Both the position numbers and the translations under genes were made by a program. A model generated the notes under the pieces. The model did not search any database. It was not told the origin of the DNA and saw only the letters and a program-made list of their open reading frames with translations. From NCBI GenBank assembly GCA_001443525.1, contig LKPX01000020.1, positions 1 to 52,056 of the forward strand: DNA of 52,056 nt, written 5' to 3'. The DNA comes from Desulfobacteraceae bacterium RAAP-1 (GTDB lineage: Bacteria > Desulfobacterota > Desulfobacteria > Desulfobacterales > Desulfatirhabdiaceae). Positions 41,379 to 49,137 of the stretch are shown one piece after another. How positions within the stretch are numbered: position 1 is the first letter of the stretch; the number at the start of each line of letters is the position of its first letter.

Positions 41379-43215
41379 AGCTAAAATGCAGGATGTTCGG
41401 ATCCAGAGTCGCCTGTTCCTCCCGGCGCAGGTGTTTCAGAATATCCGGCCCCAGGGTGTAATACAGAAACGAATGATTGGTGGAAAGCCCTCCCACATAA
41501 GGGTATTCACTTATCGCATATATCTGTTCCAGGCGGCTCAGTCGCGCGTACAACCGGTTGACGCTCTCAATTGACATGCGGGTAGCCGACCGCCAGACCG
41601 GTTCCGGCGTTTTTAACGGATTGTTGTCATAATTGATGTCGCTCACCCCGTAAGCATTCGGATTGCTGTGCATTCTGGATCCGGGCAAAACCATCAGAAG
41701 CCCCATGACATAATAGGAGATATGGTCTGCATTGGCTTCGAGAAATCGCACGGTTTCTTCGCCGTCGGCCTCGCTTTCTCCAGGCATGCCGAAAATCCCC
41801 ATGGCCTGAGTGGCCACACCGGATGTATGAAGATTCTTCAGGACTTCAGCGATAATCTCCACCCGCTTGCCTTTATCCATGGCATCCAGGGTCTTCTGGC
41901 ACCCGCTTTCAAATCCGATGGCCGCGCTCTTGAGACCGGCCTGCGCCATCAATTGACAGGTCTGGACGTCAAACGCTTTTTCAGCCCGCAAATCGGTATT
42001 CCAGTAAAAATGATGTCCGCCGGCCAGTATCTCCTGGCTGAGCAATTTCAGATAGGCCGGATCAATCACATCGTTGCTGAAATTGAAATGATTGCTTCCA
42101 TATTGACTGCTCAATTGCGCCATTTCGGCGATGGCCTTTTCCACCGACACCGTCTGATAGCGGCGCATGCGGTAATCTCCATACCGGTTCTGACAGAACA
42201 CGCATCGCCCCCAGTAACAGCCGCGACTGATACAGTAGGGAATGATGGTCTGGGGCGTCAGGTAGGCTTCCAGGTTCAGGTCTGAAAAATCGGGCGGCGG
42301 TTGCTGGGAAATATCGGTGTATGCAAGATCCTTGAACCGTATCACCCTTTGGGTGGCCGGATCGAGGCATATGACATTGGACAGGCCCGCCGGGGTTTGA
42401 TTTTCCAATATGTGCTTCAGAATATCGCTGAACGCCTGCTCGCCTTCGCCGCAAACAATGGAATCGGCGCAGGTCAGAAGCTGCGCCACCTGCGGGTCGC
42501 CGGTTGTCATGGCCCACTGGGAAAGATAGGCGCCTCCCAGGGTGACATGGACACCCGGAAAACGCGCCTTGATCAGGCGGCCCAGCACCAGGGCCTGAAC
42601 CGACTGACTGGCGAACACCATGGAAATGCCCACCAGAGGCGGCAGTTGTTTCGCCATCATTGGAAAGAGAACCTCATCATAATAACGGACATACGGATTG
42701 ACGGCCGGATCCATGTGAGCGAGAATATTTTCCATGGTTTTAAGCGTGGTGGCGGTCGGATACTCTGCGGCCGACAGCACCGTGGGATAGTGCAGAGCGC
42801 TGAGCAGCCCGTAAAAAGCGTTTAATCCGATACGGGCCTGTCTGTATCTGCGGAAATTGAAAAATGTCTTTTGCCGCCGGAACAATTCGAAACTGTCGGC
42901 AAACCAGCCCGGTTTGTGACTTGCCGGCAGGGTCGTCAGCAGCAGACGGTACCGGCGCTGCAGCCCGGCATCCAATACCGGCATGGCTTCCAATCGGCGG
43001 CACTGCCGGTGAGCATGATCCAGCATGGCGGATACGGATTCCGGACGGGACAGGTACTGCAATGCTTCGATTCCCAGGTCCTTGACCATTACCCGGTATC
43101 CTTGCGCGGCCGCATGGGACTTTAAATAGCAAAGCGCCGGATAAGGGCCCGTCACATCGCCGGGAGGCGGCTGCAGCAGCAGCGCGTCATACGTTTGATC
43201 GGATAATATTTTCAT
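41323..43215 (-). CDS. B12-binding radical SAM protein
   Basis: This 630-residue protein has an N-terminal region resembling a cobalamin-binding domain (ALLLQPPPGD and VHVTLGGAYLS), followed by a radical SAM core with the cluster motif CYWGRCVFC (C-x4-C-x2-C) after PYCISRG. GIFGMPGESEADGEETVRFL lies in the barrel. The DxHxxG cobalamin-ligand motif is not seen, so base-off binding is likely if B12 is used. It is the last gene of the minus-strand operon that holds the Pup-like peptide and PafA/Dop-like protein; a peptide-modifying role is conceivable but unproven. Confidence 0.82.
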   Translation of the reverse strand: MKILSDQTYDALLLQPPPGDVTGPYPALCYLKSHAAAQGYRVMVKDLGIEALQYLSRPESVSAMLDHAHRQCRRLEAMPVLDAGLQRRYRLLLTTLPASHKPGWFADSFELFRRQKTFFNFRRYRQARIGLNAFYGLLSALHYPTVLSAAEYPTATTLKTMENILAHMDPAVNPYVRYYDEVLFPMMAKQLPPLVGISMVFASQSVQALVLGRLIKARFPGVHVTLGGAYLSQWAMTTGDPQVAQLLTCADSIVCGEGEQAFSDILKHILENQTPAGLSNVICLDPATQRVIRFKDLAYTDISQQPPPDFSDLNLEAYLTPQTIIPYCISRGCYWGRCVFCQNRYGDYRMRRYQTVSVEKAIAEMAQLSSQYGSNHFNFSNDVIDPAYLKLLSQEILAGGHHFYWNTDLRAEKAFDVQTCQLMAQAGLKSAAIGFESGCQKTLDAMDKGKRVEIIAEVLKNLHTSGVATQAMGIFGMPGESEADGEETVRFLEANADHISYYVMGLLMVLPGSRMHSNPNAYGVSDINYDNNPLKTPEPVWRSATRMSIESVNRLYARLSRLEQIYAISEYPYVGGLSTNHSFLYYTLGPDILKHLRREEQATLDPNILHFSFIPSGLVPGSSSDKHSIP

Positions 43216-43231
43216 GATTGCGTCGGTATTT

Positions 43232-43912
43232 TCACCGCTCCAGAAAGTGCGCTATCGGAGATGCTTCCAGAACAGAGCGCATCGCCACGCGATAGGACGG
43301 CCGGTTGAGCCGTCTGTAAGCAGCGGAGTGGCTGAAAACCGGCACTTCCCGAATCCGGCGCATCAGCTCCCGCATCTCAAATAAAAAGCCCTCCACCATG
43401 GCGTCTGGAAAGGCAAAAACATGTCCGCCCAATGCGATCTCGCCGTCCTGATTCAGCATCTTGAAAAGATACAGGGTTTCGAAGAAATGCGTATTGCCGC
43501 CCCGGGTGACATGCGCCGACTGGATGCATACCTGGGTCAGGTCATCCACAGCCCCGGCGAGATCATCCCCATAGAAATGCTTTAAGGTGCGCAGATTTAT
43601 TCTGAGCATCTTTCCATCGGCGGAAATGCTTTCAACCGCAGGCTCACAGACATGATCCGGAGTGCCGCATTCCATGATCTCCTGATAAAGCCGCTGCCTG
43701 AACCCATCCGGATGATCTATGGTATGTCCCACGCCGAATTCGCCCTGATGAAGGCACTTGTATATGTCAATCAAACTGTGGGCGACAGGAATCAGCGGGG
43801 TTTGCCCACACGGATGATCCGCCTGCAGGACGTGGTGTTCCACCTCATGCAGCATATACTGTTGAATGAGCATCTGCCGAAAACCGGAAAGGAATTCACT
43901 GTCCCATGCCAT
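43232..43912 (-). CDS. Unknown protein in the pupylation-like operon (226 aa), HExxH-containing
   Basis: I do not recognise this family. The N-terminal part contains HEVEHH (HExxH pattern, about residues 22-27), which may be a zinc site or chance, then GEFGVGHTIDHP. The C-terminal part is helical with basic residues and ends SPIAHFLER. The ATG at 43912 overlaps the end of the PafA/Dop-like frame by 17 nt and the next gene begins 16 nt after its stop, so the genes are co-translated. It might process the Pup-like peptide, but nothing but context supports this. Confidence 0.7.
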   Translation of the reverse strand: MAWDSEFLSGFRQMLIQQYMLHEVEHHVLQADHPCGQTPLIPVAHSLIDIYKCLHQGEFGVGHTIDHPDGFRQRLYQEIMECGTPDHVCEPAVESISADGKMLRINLRTLKHFYGDDLAGAVDDLTQVCIQSAHVTRGGNTHFFETLYLFKMLNQDGEIALGGHVFAFPDAMVEGFLFEMRELMRRIREVPVFSHSAAYRRLNRPSYRVAMRSVLEASPIAHFLER

Positions 43913-44818
43913 CTTGTTCTTCCCACTTTTCAATGAATCTCCGCAGATTTTCCAGGAGCTGCGGATTCTCCGCCATGAAAGGATCATCCAGACATATGCC
44001 CATGCTGTTCACCCCGCTGGTCCGATTGAAAAAATGCCGCGCTCCCGGATTCCGGATGCGCGCACGGACGCGGATACGCTCCCAGTTCTCGACCTCCGCA
44101 GTCACATTTTTCCCAAAGGACTGCTGTACAATCAGTCCCCGCAGATGGGCACGGGTATCCCGTGGCGGATTCCACCTGGCCCCGGCAATGTCGTTTTCCG
44201 GGATCGACCGATCCACCAGATCGAGCGAAAGACATCGCTCGTAAAGACCGGTGGCCGGATTCAGGTCATGATATTTGAGATCCAGTTTTTTCAATTGCCC
44301 CTCGTCAGCCCCTTTACAGCGGCTTCGGTCAAGCAGCCACAATTTCAGAATCCAGTCTATCTTTCGCTTGAGCTCCGAGTCATCTCTTTCTATAACCATC
44401 TCGGACTGACGAACCTTGATATCCTGAAGCCCATGCAGCACCTGCGCCCACTGATCCAGCCATTGGGCTTCTTCCGCGCCGGGCGGGTTGGCCGCATAAA
44501 ATTGCAGGGCTTTTTCCAGGCAGATGGATTGAATTTCCAGGGCGGTACAGGTGACACAACGTCCATGGCGCTGTATCTCCAATCTGGCGTGCAAATTCCG
44601 CGATACAGCCTTAAAGGCCATCGCCGGGGCAACCAGATCGAAATCCGCGTCCAAAGCCCCTTCTTCCAGAAGGCGCAGCATCAGCGCCAGTGCCCCGATT
44701 TTCAGACCCATGGCGTACTGCGCCATGTTGCTGTCTCCGATAATCACCGGACGCATCTGTCCCGTTGATGATATACTGGAGCATACTCGGATTCGGTGCC
44801 GAAAATTCGCTGGTTCAA
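43896..44818 (-). pseudogene. PafA/Dop-like Pup ligase with internal deletion and frame change
   Basis: The family belongs to the glutamine synthetase fold (Pup ligase PafA and depupylase Dop). A TTG at 44818, two nt after the Pup-like stop and with GGGGAG 7 nt upstream, starts a frame reading NQRIFGTESEYAPVYH, like the PafA/Dop N-terminus with its Mg-binding Glu. That frame stops at 44744. A second frame from about 44756 continues with IIGDSNMAQYAMGLKIGAL, EIQSICLEKAL, KIDWILKLWLLDR, KLDLKYHDLNPATGLY and DDPFMAENPQLLENLRRF, which match PafA/Dop from residue about 205 to the end (286 aa here). About 190 residues including the nucleotide-binding core are missing. Real decay or an assembly deletion are both possible. 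Confidence 0.75.
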
Positions 44819-44820
44819 GC

Positions 44821-44930
44821 CTACTCCCCTTCGATCTGCTTGAATTGATCCAGGAAATCCTCTCCGGCCTCTTCGAGTACCTTTTCGATATAACTGTCCA
44901 GCTCCTTTCCATAAATGGTTTCAAAACCAT
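44821..44930 (-). pseudogene. Pup-like peptide frame (C-terminal Gly-Glu), start out of frame
   Basis: Directly before the ligase-like gene lies a frame that ends KVLEEAGEDFLDQFKQIEGE and stops at 44821. It aligns with the Pup C-terminus (DDVLEENAEDFVRAYVQKGG plus Q or E); about 11 of the last 27 positions are identical to the M. tuberculosis Pup as I remember it. The final Glu is what PafA ligates. The frame is open from 44952 but has no in-frame start. An ATG at 44930 with AAGGGG upstream is one base out of frame; one more base in the GGTTTT run would give a 34-residue peptide starting MVFETIYGKELDSY. A single-base deletion, a sequencing error or an unusual start are the options. Confidence 0.6.
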
Positions 44931-44932
44931 TT

Positions 44933-45262
44933 CTACCCCTTTTTCTTTCCCCTTAAGTAATACAGTTTTCGTGTCTGCTGATCGAATTCAATTCGATGCG
45001 CCAGCCATTCGATCGCTTTCTGACGATCCCAGCCTTTGAATTGACAGACAAAATCTATGACCCCACCCCCCACATCTTCACACGTCTTACACAAAAAAAT
45101 ATTTTTGGCGACATTGAAGAATAAAGACGGCTCCTTATCCCCCATGTGCCTTTCGGTACGAAAACATGGCCCCAAATTACCGCGCACGCTCAGCCCCATT
45201 TCCACAGCCACCTGAACAATAGGATTGGCCTGCTCGATATGCTGTATTTCCTGTTCTTCCAT
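44933..45262 (-). CDS. CHC2 zinc-finger (DnaG-type) small protein
   Basis: This 109-residue protein resembles the zinc-binding domain of bacterial primase: a Cys in GPCFRTERHMGD, the core EPSLFFN, CKTCED, and GGGVIDFVCQFKG. It contains only that domain, without the primase catalytic domain. The ATG at 45262 has AGAGG upstream; a longer frame from 45346 is possible. It ends 3 nt before the ATG of the Pup-like frame, so it is in the same operon. Its role is unknown; nucleic acid binding is likely. Confidence 0.78.
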   Translation of the reverse strand: MEEQEIQHIEQANPIVQVAVEMGLSVRGNLGPCFRTERHMGDKEPSLFFNVAKNIFLCKTCEDVGGGVIDFVCQFKGWDRQKAIEWLAHRIEFDQQTRKLYYLRGKKKG

Positions 45263-45361
45263 TGGGCCTCTCTTGATTTTCCATCTTCCAATTGAAAAAA
45301 TTATTCCGACATCAATGGTTTTATCCAGCGGCAGGGTCACATGCATGACAATGCCTGTCCA

Positions 45362-46618
45362 CTACAATCCCAACAACCTGGCGGCGTTTCGGCCCAGTAT
45401 TTTATGCTTTTCTTTGGCTGTCAGGTTACGGTTGGCCTGGATACGCTTGACGACGCAGGCCCAACTGACCCCTGCTGACAAGGGAAGCGGATAATCCGTG
45501 GCAAAAAGCACACGATCAAATCCGATGGTTTTGCGAATTTCCTGAATCACCATCTCTCGATCCAGCAGCCAGTCCACTGCGGCCAGATCTATATAGACAT
45601 TTGAATATGTTTTTCCCAGTTGAAGCGCATCAAAGAGCCAGATACCCGGAATTTCGGTACTGTAAGCACCGGCATGGGCCAACACCAGCGGAACTTGCGG
45701 ATATTTTTTTAACCAGGGTTCCCATAAACATGGATGGGAATTATGGCTCAGTTCGATAATTTCAAACGACCCCGGACCGCAACCTGAATGGGAGAGGATA
45801 ATAGCGCTGGTTTGTTCGCAGTATTCAAATACCATGGGCATGTTTTCATTTTCAGCCGGATTGAAAAATTGAGAATGTGGGAGAAATTTCAGCCCTTTCA
45901 GTTTGAGTCGTTCGATCTCATCCAGTTTCTGACGGACATACGTCCGGTCTTTGCAGAGATCCACAGAGCCGAACCCGGTTAAAATATCGGGGTAGTCTTT
46001 GACCCAGTCGGCCACATCCTGATTGGTTACATGCGTGGGCGAATACAGACTCTTTTGAATATGCCTCAACAGAGAATCAAAACTCATCCTGACCGATGAA
46101 TGCGACCGATCGAAGGCCGTTTTGATTTGCTCCCGCACATCCGGGCGCTCGACATCTTCCGGATCGGTATCCGTTGCCAGGATAACGCCATGGGTTACAC
46201 CTGCCTCGTGCATATCCACAAAGAATTTTAGATCAGGCGTCTTTGGATGAATGTGAAAATCCACAATCGGGAAAAACGGCGGGTTAAGGGGAAGGGAAGA
46301 TTCTTCTTCCATGTATTCTGAATTGGATAATCTGGAAGCGCCCTTGCCTTTGACCAGACGGTAATCGTGTATGTTCAACGGGCGATGGAGCGCCTGAAGA
46401 CCCAGGTGGAGCCGATAGCGAAGACGCCAGTTATCTGCGGCCTTCAGGTGCGGCTGCAATATCTGAATGAGTTCCTCTCGATCTCCAATATCACGGATTT
46501 GAAATAACCGCCTGACCATGCGCCATCGCACCTCCGGCGGGTCATTGAGCAGAGCCTCGACAATGGCTTGCTTATCGGGAAGGGGGGGAAAACCGATATA
46601 AATATCCTGTTGTTGCAT
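45362..46618 (-). CDS. Amidohydrolase-family metal-dependent hydrolase
   Basis: This 418-residue protein has an N-terminal helical repeat-like part (1-105) and an amidohydrolase barrel. Metal-ligand motifs are visible: VDFHIHPKT (HxH), ILSHSG, LVLAHAGAYS, and the late Asp in LFATDYPLPLS. The fold corresponds to the Amidohydrolase_2 group, which includes decarboxylases and hydrolases, and the substrate is unknown. The ATG at 46618 has GAGAGG upstream. It is first in a minus-strand operon and lies 114 bp downstream of a sigma-54 promoter. Confidence 0.82.
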   Translation of the reverse strand: MQQQDIYIGFPPLPDKQAIVEALLNDPPEVRWRMVRRLFQIRDIGDREELIQILQPHLKAADNWRLRYRLHLGLQALHRPLNIHDYRLVKGKGASRLSNSEYMEEESSLPLNPPFFPIVDFHIHPKTPDLKFFVDMHEAGVTHGVILATDTDPEDVERPDVREQIKTAFDRSHSSVRMSFDSLLRHIQKSLYSPTHVTNQDVADWVKDYPDILTGFGSVDLCKDRTYVRQKLDEIERLKLKGLKFLPHSQFFNPAENENMPMVFEYCEQTSAIILSHSGCGPGSFEIIELSHNSHPCLWEPWLKKYPQVPLVLAHAGAYSTEIPGIWLFDALQLGKTYSNVYIDLAAVDWLLDREMVIQEIRKTIGFDRVLFATDYPLPLSAGVSWACVVKRIQANRNLTAKEKHKILGRNAARLLGL

Positions 46619-46731
46619 CTTACCTCTCTCAGACGACAGCAAAAGACGGCGGACGACCAGCCCCCTTTACATGTGAATTACCCACGAGGAACATAGAATT
46701 GAGTAGTGATGCTGTGGATTGCAAACACCAT

Positions 46732-46749
46732 TTGCAAAACCCGCACCAG
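46732..46749 (-). promoter_or_regulatory. Sigma-54 (-24/-12) promoter of the pupylation-like operon
   Basis: On the minus strand the sequence reads CTGGTGCGGGTTTTGCA. GG and GC are 10 nt apart, the -12 element TTGCA is perfect and the -24 element CTGG..CG is good. It lies 114 bp upstream of the amidohydrolase gene and likely drives the whole operon. Confidence 0.7.
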
Positions 46750-47187
46750 ACATTCATATCGCATCGTAAAACCTCTTCGATCTATTCGTTTTTATAAAAT
46801 AATATAGGATGTTATAGCGTTCAGCAGCGATGGTGAAAAAATGCGGCGATCATCGGGTTACTCTCAATCAGACGGCATGCGATCCAATTTTACCCCAATT
46901 GGCCCCAAACCCGGTATTCAACGGATTAACAAGGGATTATGCCTGTCCAACCCATTGCTATTGGGGTATTTTTCCCCTTTCCGAATAAATCGCTCTGAAT
47001 TTTTATTGAATTTGATTCGCTGTAATTACAAATTGTTAAAAAATATCCCGCCACAAAAATGCAACAGATTTCCATGGCACAAATGTTGCTCAGCCCATTT
47101 TAGTGGGCGGTAATTGACGCGGCGTTGATGCCGTACGACCGTAATTTTGAAAATCCGGGGTCAGCGAGCCCCGTTAAGGAAATTCCC
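46750..47187. other. Intergenic region between divergent operons
   Basis: This AT-rich stretch of about 440 bp holds short frames without ribosome sites. I see no gene. It may contain enhancer sites for the sigma-54 promoter at its left end and the promoter of the reductase genes at its right end, which I cannot place. Confidence 0.4.
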
Positions 47188-49137
47188 ATGTATAAAAACC
47201 TTTTTTCGCCCTTGCGGCTGGGATCGGCTCAAATACCGAACCGGATATGTCTTCTGGCCCACCGAACCAATTTTGCACGAATCGGTTTGCTGACGCAGCA
47301 GCACATAGCGTATTACCGCCGCCGCGCTCAGGGCGGGTGCGGTCTGATCATTCTGGGGGAATTGACCGTACACCTGGATGATCGCCCCGTGGAAAGTGTG
47401 ATCCAGGCCGGTCGTCCGGAAGCAATGGAAGGGTTTCGCCGATTGACAACCGCCGTGCATGAGTTCGACACGCGAATTTTCGCCCAGCTCAAACACCATG
47501 GGTTCCAGAGCAGCGGAGCCATCAGCCGGAAGGCCACCTGGGGACCGTCGGCCATTTCAGACATTGTTTTCGGCGAAACCTGCAAGCCCATGGAATCTGA
47601 AGATATGGCGGAGATCGTGGACGCTTTTGTGCGCGCGGCCGACCAGATAAAACAGGCGGGATTTGACGGGCTGGAGATTGATATGGGCCCGGAATCCTTG
47701 CTGCGGCAATTCTTATCCCCCATCAGCAACCATCGCGAAGACGCATATGGCGGCAATTCGGAAAACCGGATGCGTTTTCCGATCCAGGTCATAACGGCAG
47801 TACGCAAAGCGGTAGGCCGGGAATTCACCGTGGGGGTCTGTCTATGCGCCGATGAAAAGTTCTGGGGCGGGATTTCCGGCGATGACGCCGTTCAGACGGC
47901 GCAGGCACTGGAAAACGCCGGGCTGGCCGATTACTTCAATGTCAGCGTCGGAACCTACTACAATTTGCATCTGATCATGCCTCCCATGCACATTCCGGAG
48001 GGCTTTACGGTGGAGGCGGCGGAGCGGATCAAACAATCCGTCTTCCGGCCGGTGATTACCAGCTATCAGATCGGCTTTCCAGCGATGGCGGAAACACTCA
48101 TTTCAGAAGGCCGGACGGATATGGTGGGCTTTGTCCGGGCGCTGATCTGCGATCCGGACATGCCGTCAAAGGCCAGGGACAATCGGGAGGCCGATATCCG
48201 CTACTGCGTCAAGGACAACAAGGGCTGTATCGGGCGAATCAACCAATCCAAAAAACTGGGCTGTATCCAGAATCCACTGGTCGGTCATGAATCCCTCACC
48301 GGAGATGAACACTGGCCGGCCGCCACCCGTCGTAAAAAGGTTATTGTGGTCGGCGCCGGCCCTTCCGGGCTGGAGGCAGCGCGGGTGGCTGCCGAACGGG
48401 GGCATGAAGTGACGGTGCTCGAAGCGCAGGATAAGGTCGGCGGCCAGGTCAATCTGATTGGCATGCGTCCGGGAAGAGGCATCATGCAGAGCATTACCCG
48501 TTATCTGGAAAGTTGTCTGGATCAGCGGGGGGTGAAAATCCAGACAGGAATTACCGCTACTGTGGATTTTATTCTGGCGCAGACGCCGGATGCCGTGGTC
48601 GTGACCACGGGCTCCCGGCCCAAATCCCGGCCTTATCCGGGAGACTACGGCCCGCCGCAGGTGCTGACCGACTGGGATGTCATTCTGGGAACTTATCCGG
48701 TGGGGGAGCGGGTGCTGTTTGTGGATGAAGAGGGAGGACACCATGCCATGTCCACCGCCGAGCTGCTGGCCGGTCAGGGGAAAAAAGTGGATATGATCAC
48801 CAGCGATCTGTTTATCGGGATTCGCCTGGCCCATCGGGGGGAATTGTATCTGGGACGTCAGCGTCTGCTTCAGATGGAGGTGACGTTCACGACAGATGTG
48901 GAGGTGCTGGAGATTCACGGTGCCGTGGTAACCGCGCGGGACATTTACACGGACAGACGCATCCGTTTCGACAAGTACGACACGGTGGTGCTGGATGCCG
49001 GTAACGAGTCTCAGGATGATCTGTATCACCAGCTCAAGGGCCGTGTGAAAGAGTTATATCGGGCCGGAGACTGTGTGGCGCCGCGCGGCATTGATATGGC
49101 CATTCTCGAAGGACGCAATGTGGGGAGCCGCCTGTGA
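47188..49137 (+). CDS. OYE-type FMN/FAD/Fe-S oxidoreductase (2,4-dienoyl-CoA reductase/BaiCD-like), variant cluster site
   Basis: This 649-residue protein has an FMN-binding Old Yellow Enzyme barrel (to about 370), a [4Fe-4S] segment and an FAD/NAD(P) domain (VVGAGPSGLEAARVAAERGH). Such enzymes reduce C=C bonds of enoates or enoyl-CoA. In the cluster motif, normally CxxCxxxC then C, the second Cys is Asp: CVKDNKGCIGR. The usual barrel HGAHGYLL is DMGPESLL, so the substrate-binding histidines are missing. The following paralog keeps the four cysteines. The ATG at 47188 is preceded by AAGGAAAT. The overlap GTGA links it to the next gene. Confidence 0.85.
   Translation: MYKNLFSPLRLGSAQIPNRICLLAHRTNFARIGLLTQQHIAYYRRRAQGGCGLIILGELTVHLDDRPVESVIQAGRPEAMEGFRRLTTAVHEFDTRIFAQLKHHGFQSSGAISRKATWGPSAISDIVFGETCKPMESEDMAEIVDAFVRAADQIKQAGFDGLEIDMGPESLLRQFLSPISNHREDAYGGNSENRMRFPIQVITAVRKAVGREFTVGVCLCADEKFWGGISGDDAVQTAQALENAGLADYFNVSVGTYYNLHLIMPPMHIPEGFTVEAAERIKQSVFRPVITSYQIGFPAMAETLISEGRTDMVGFVRALICDPDMPSKARDNREADIRYCVKDNKGCIGRINQSKKLGCIQNPLVGHESLTGDEHWPAATRRKKVIVVGAGPSGLEAARVAAERGHEVTVLEAQDKVGGQVNLIGMRPGRGIMQSITRYLESCLDQRGVKIQTGITATVDFILAQTPDAVVVTTGSRPKSRPYPGDYGPPQVLTDWDVILGTYPVGERVLFVDEEGGHHAMSTAELLAGQGKKVDMITSDLFIGIRLAHRGELYLGRQRLLQMEVTFTTDVEVLEIHGAVVTARDIYTDRRIRFDKYDTVVLDAGNESQDDLYHQLKGRVKELYRAGDCVAPRGIDMAILEGRNVGSRL

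Noticed and set aside
44756-44930. Reading the PafA/Dop-like gene from the ATG at 44930 as one continuous protein
   Set aside because: The first 58 residues of that frame look random (basic, Ser/Arg-rich), while the other two frames over the same bases encode a Pup-like tail and a PafA-like N-terminus.
46841-47113. 90-codon frame in the gap before the reductase pair
   Set aside because: No ribosome site, unnatural composition, and no similarity recognised.
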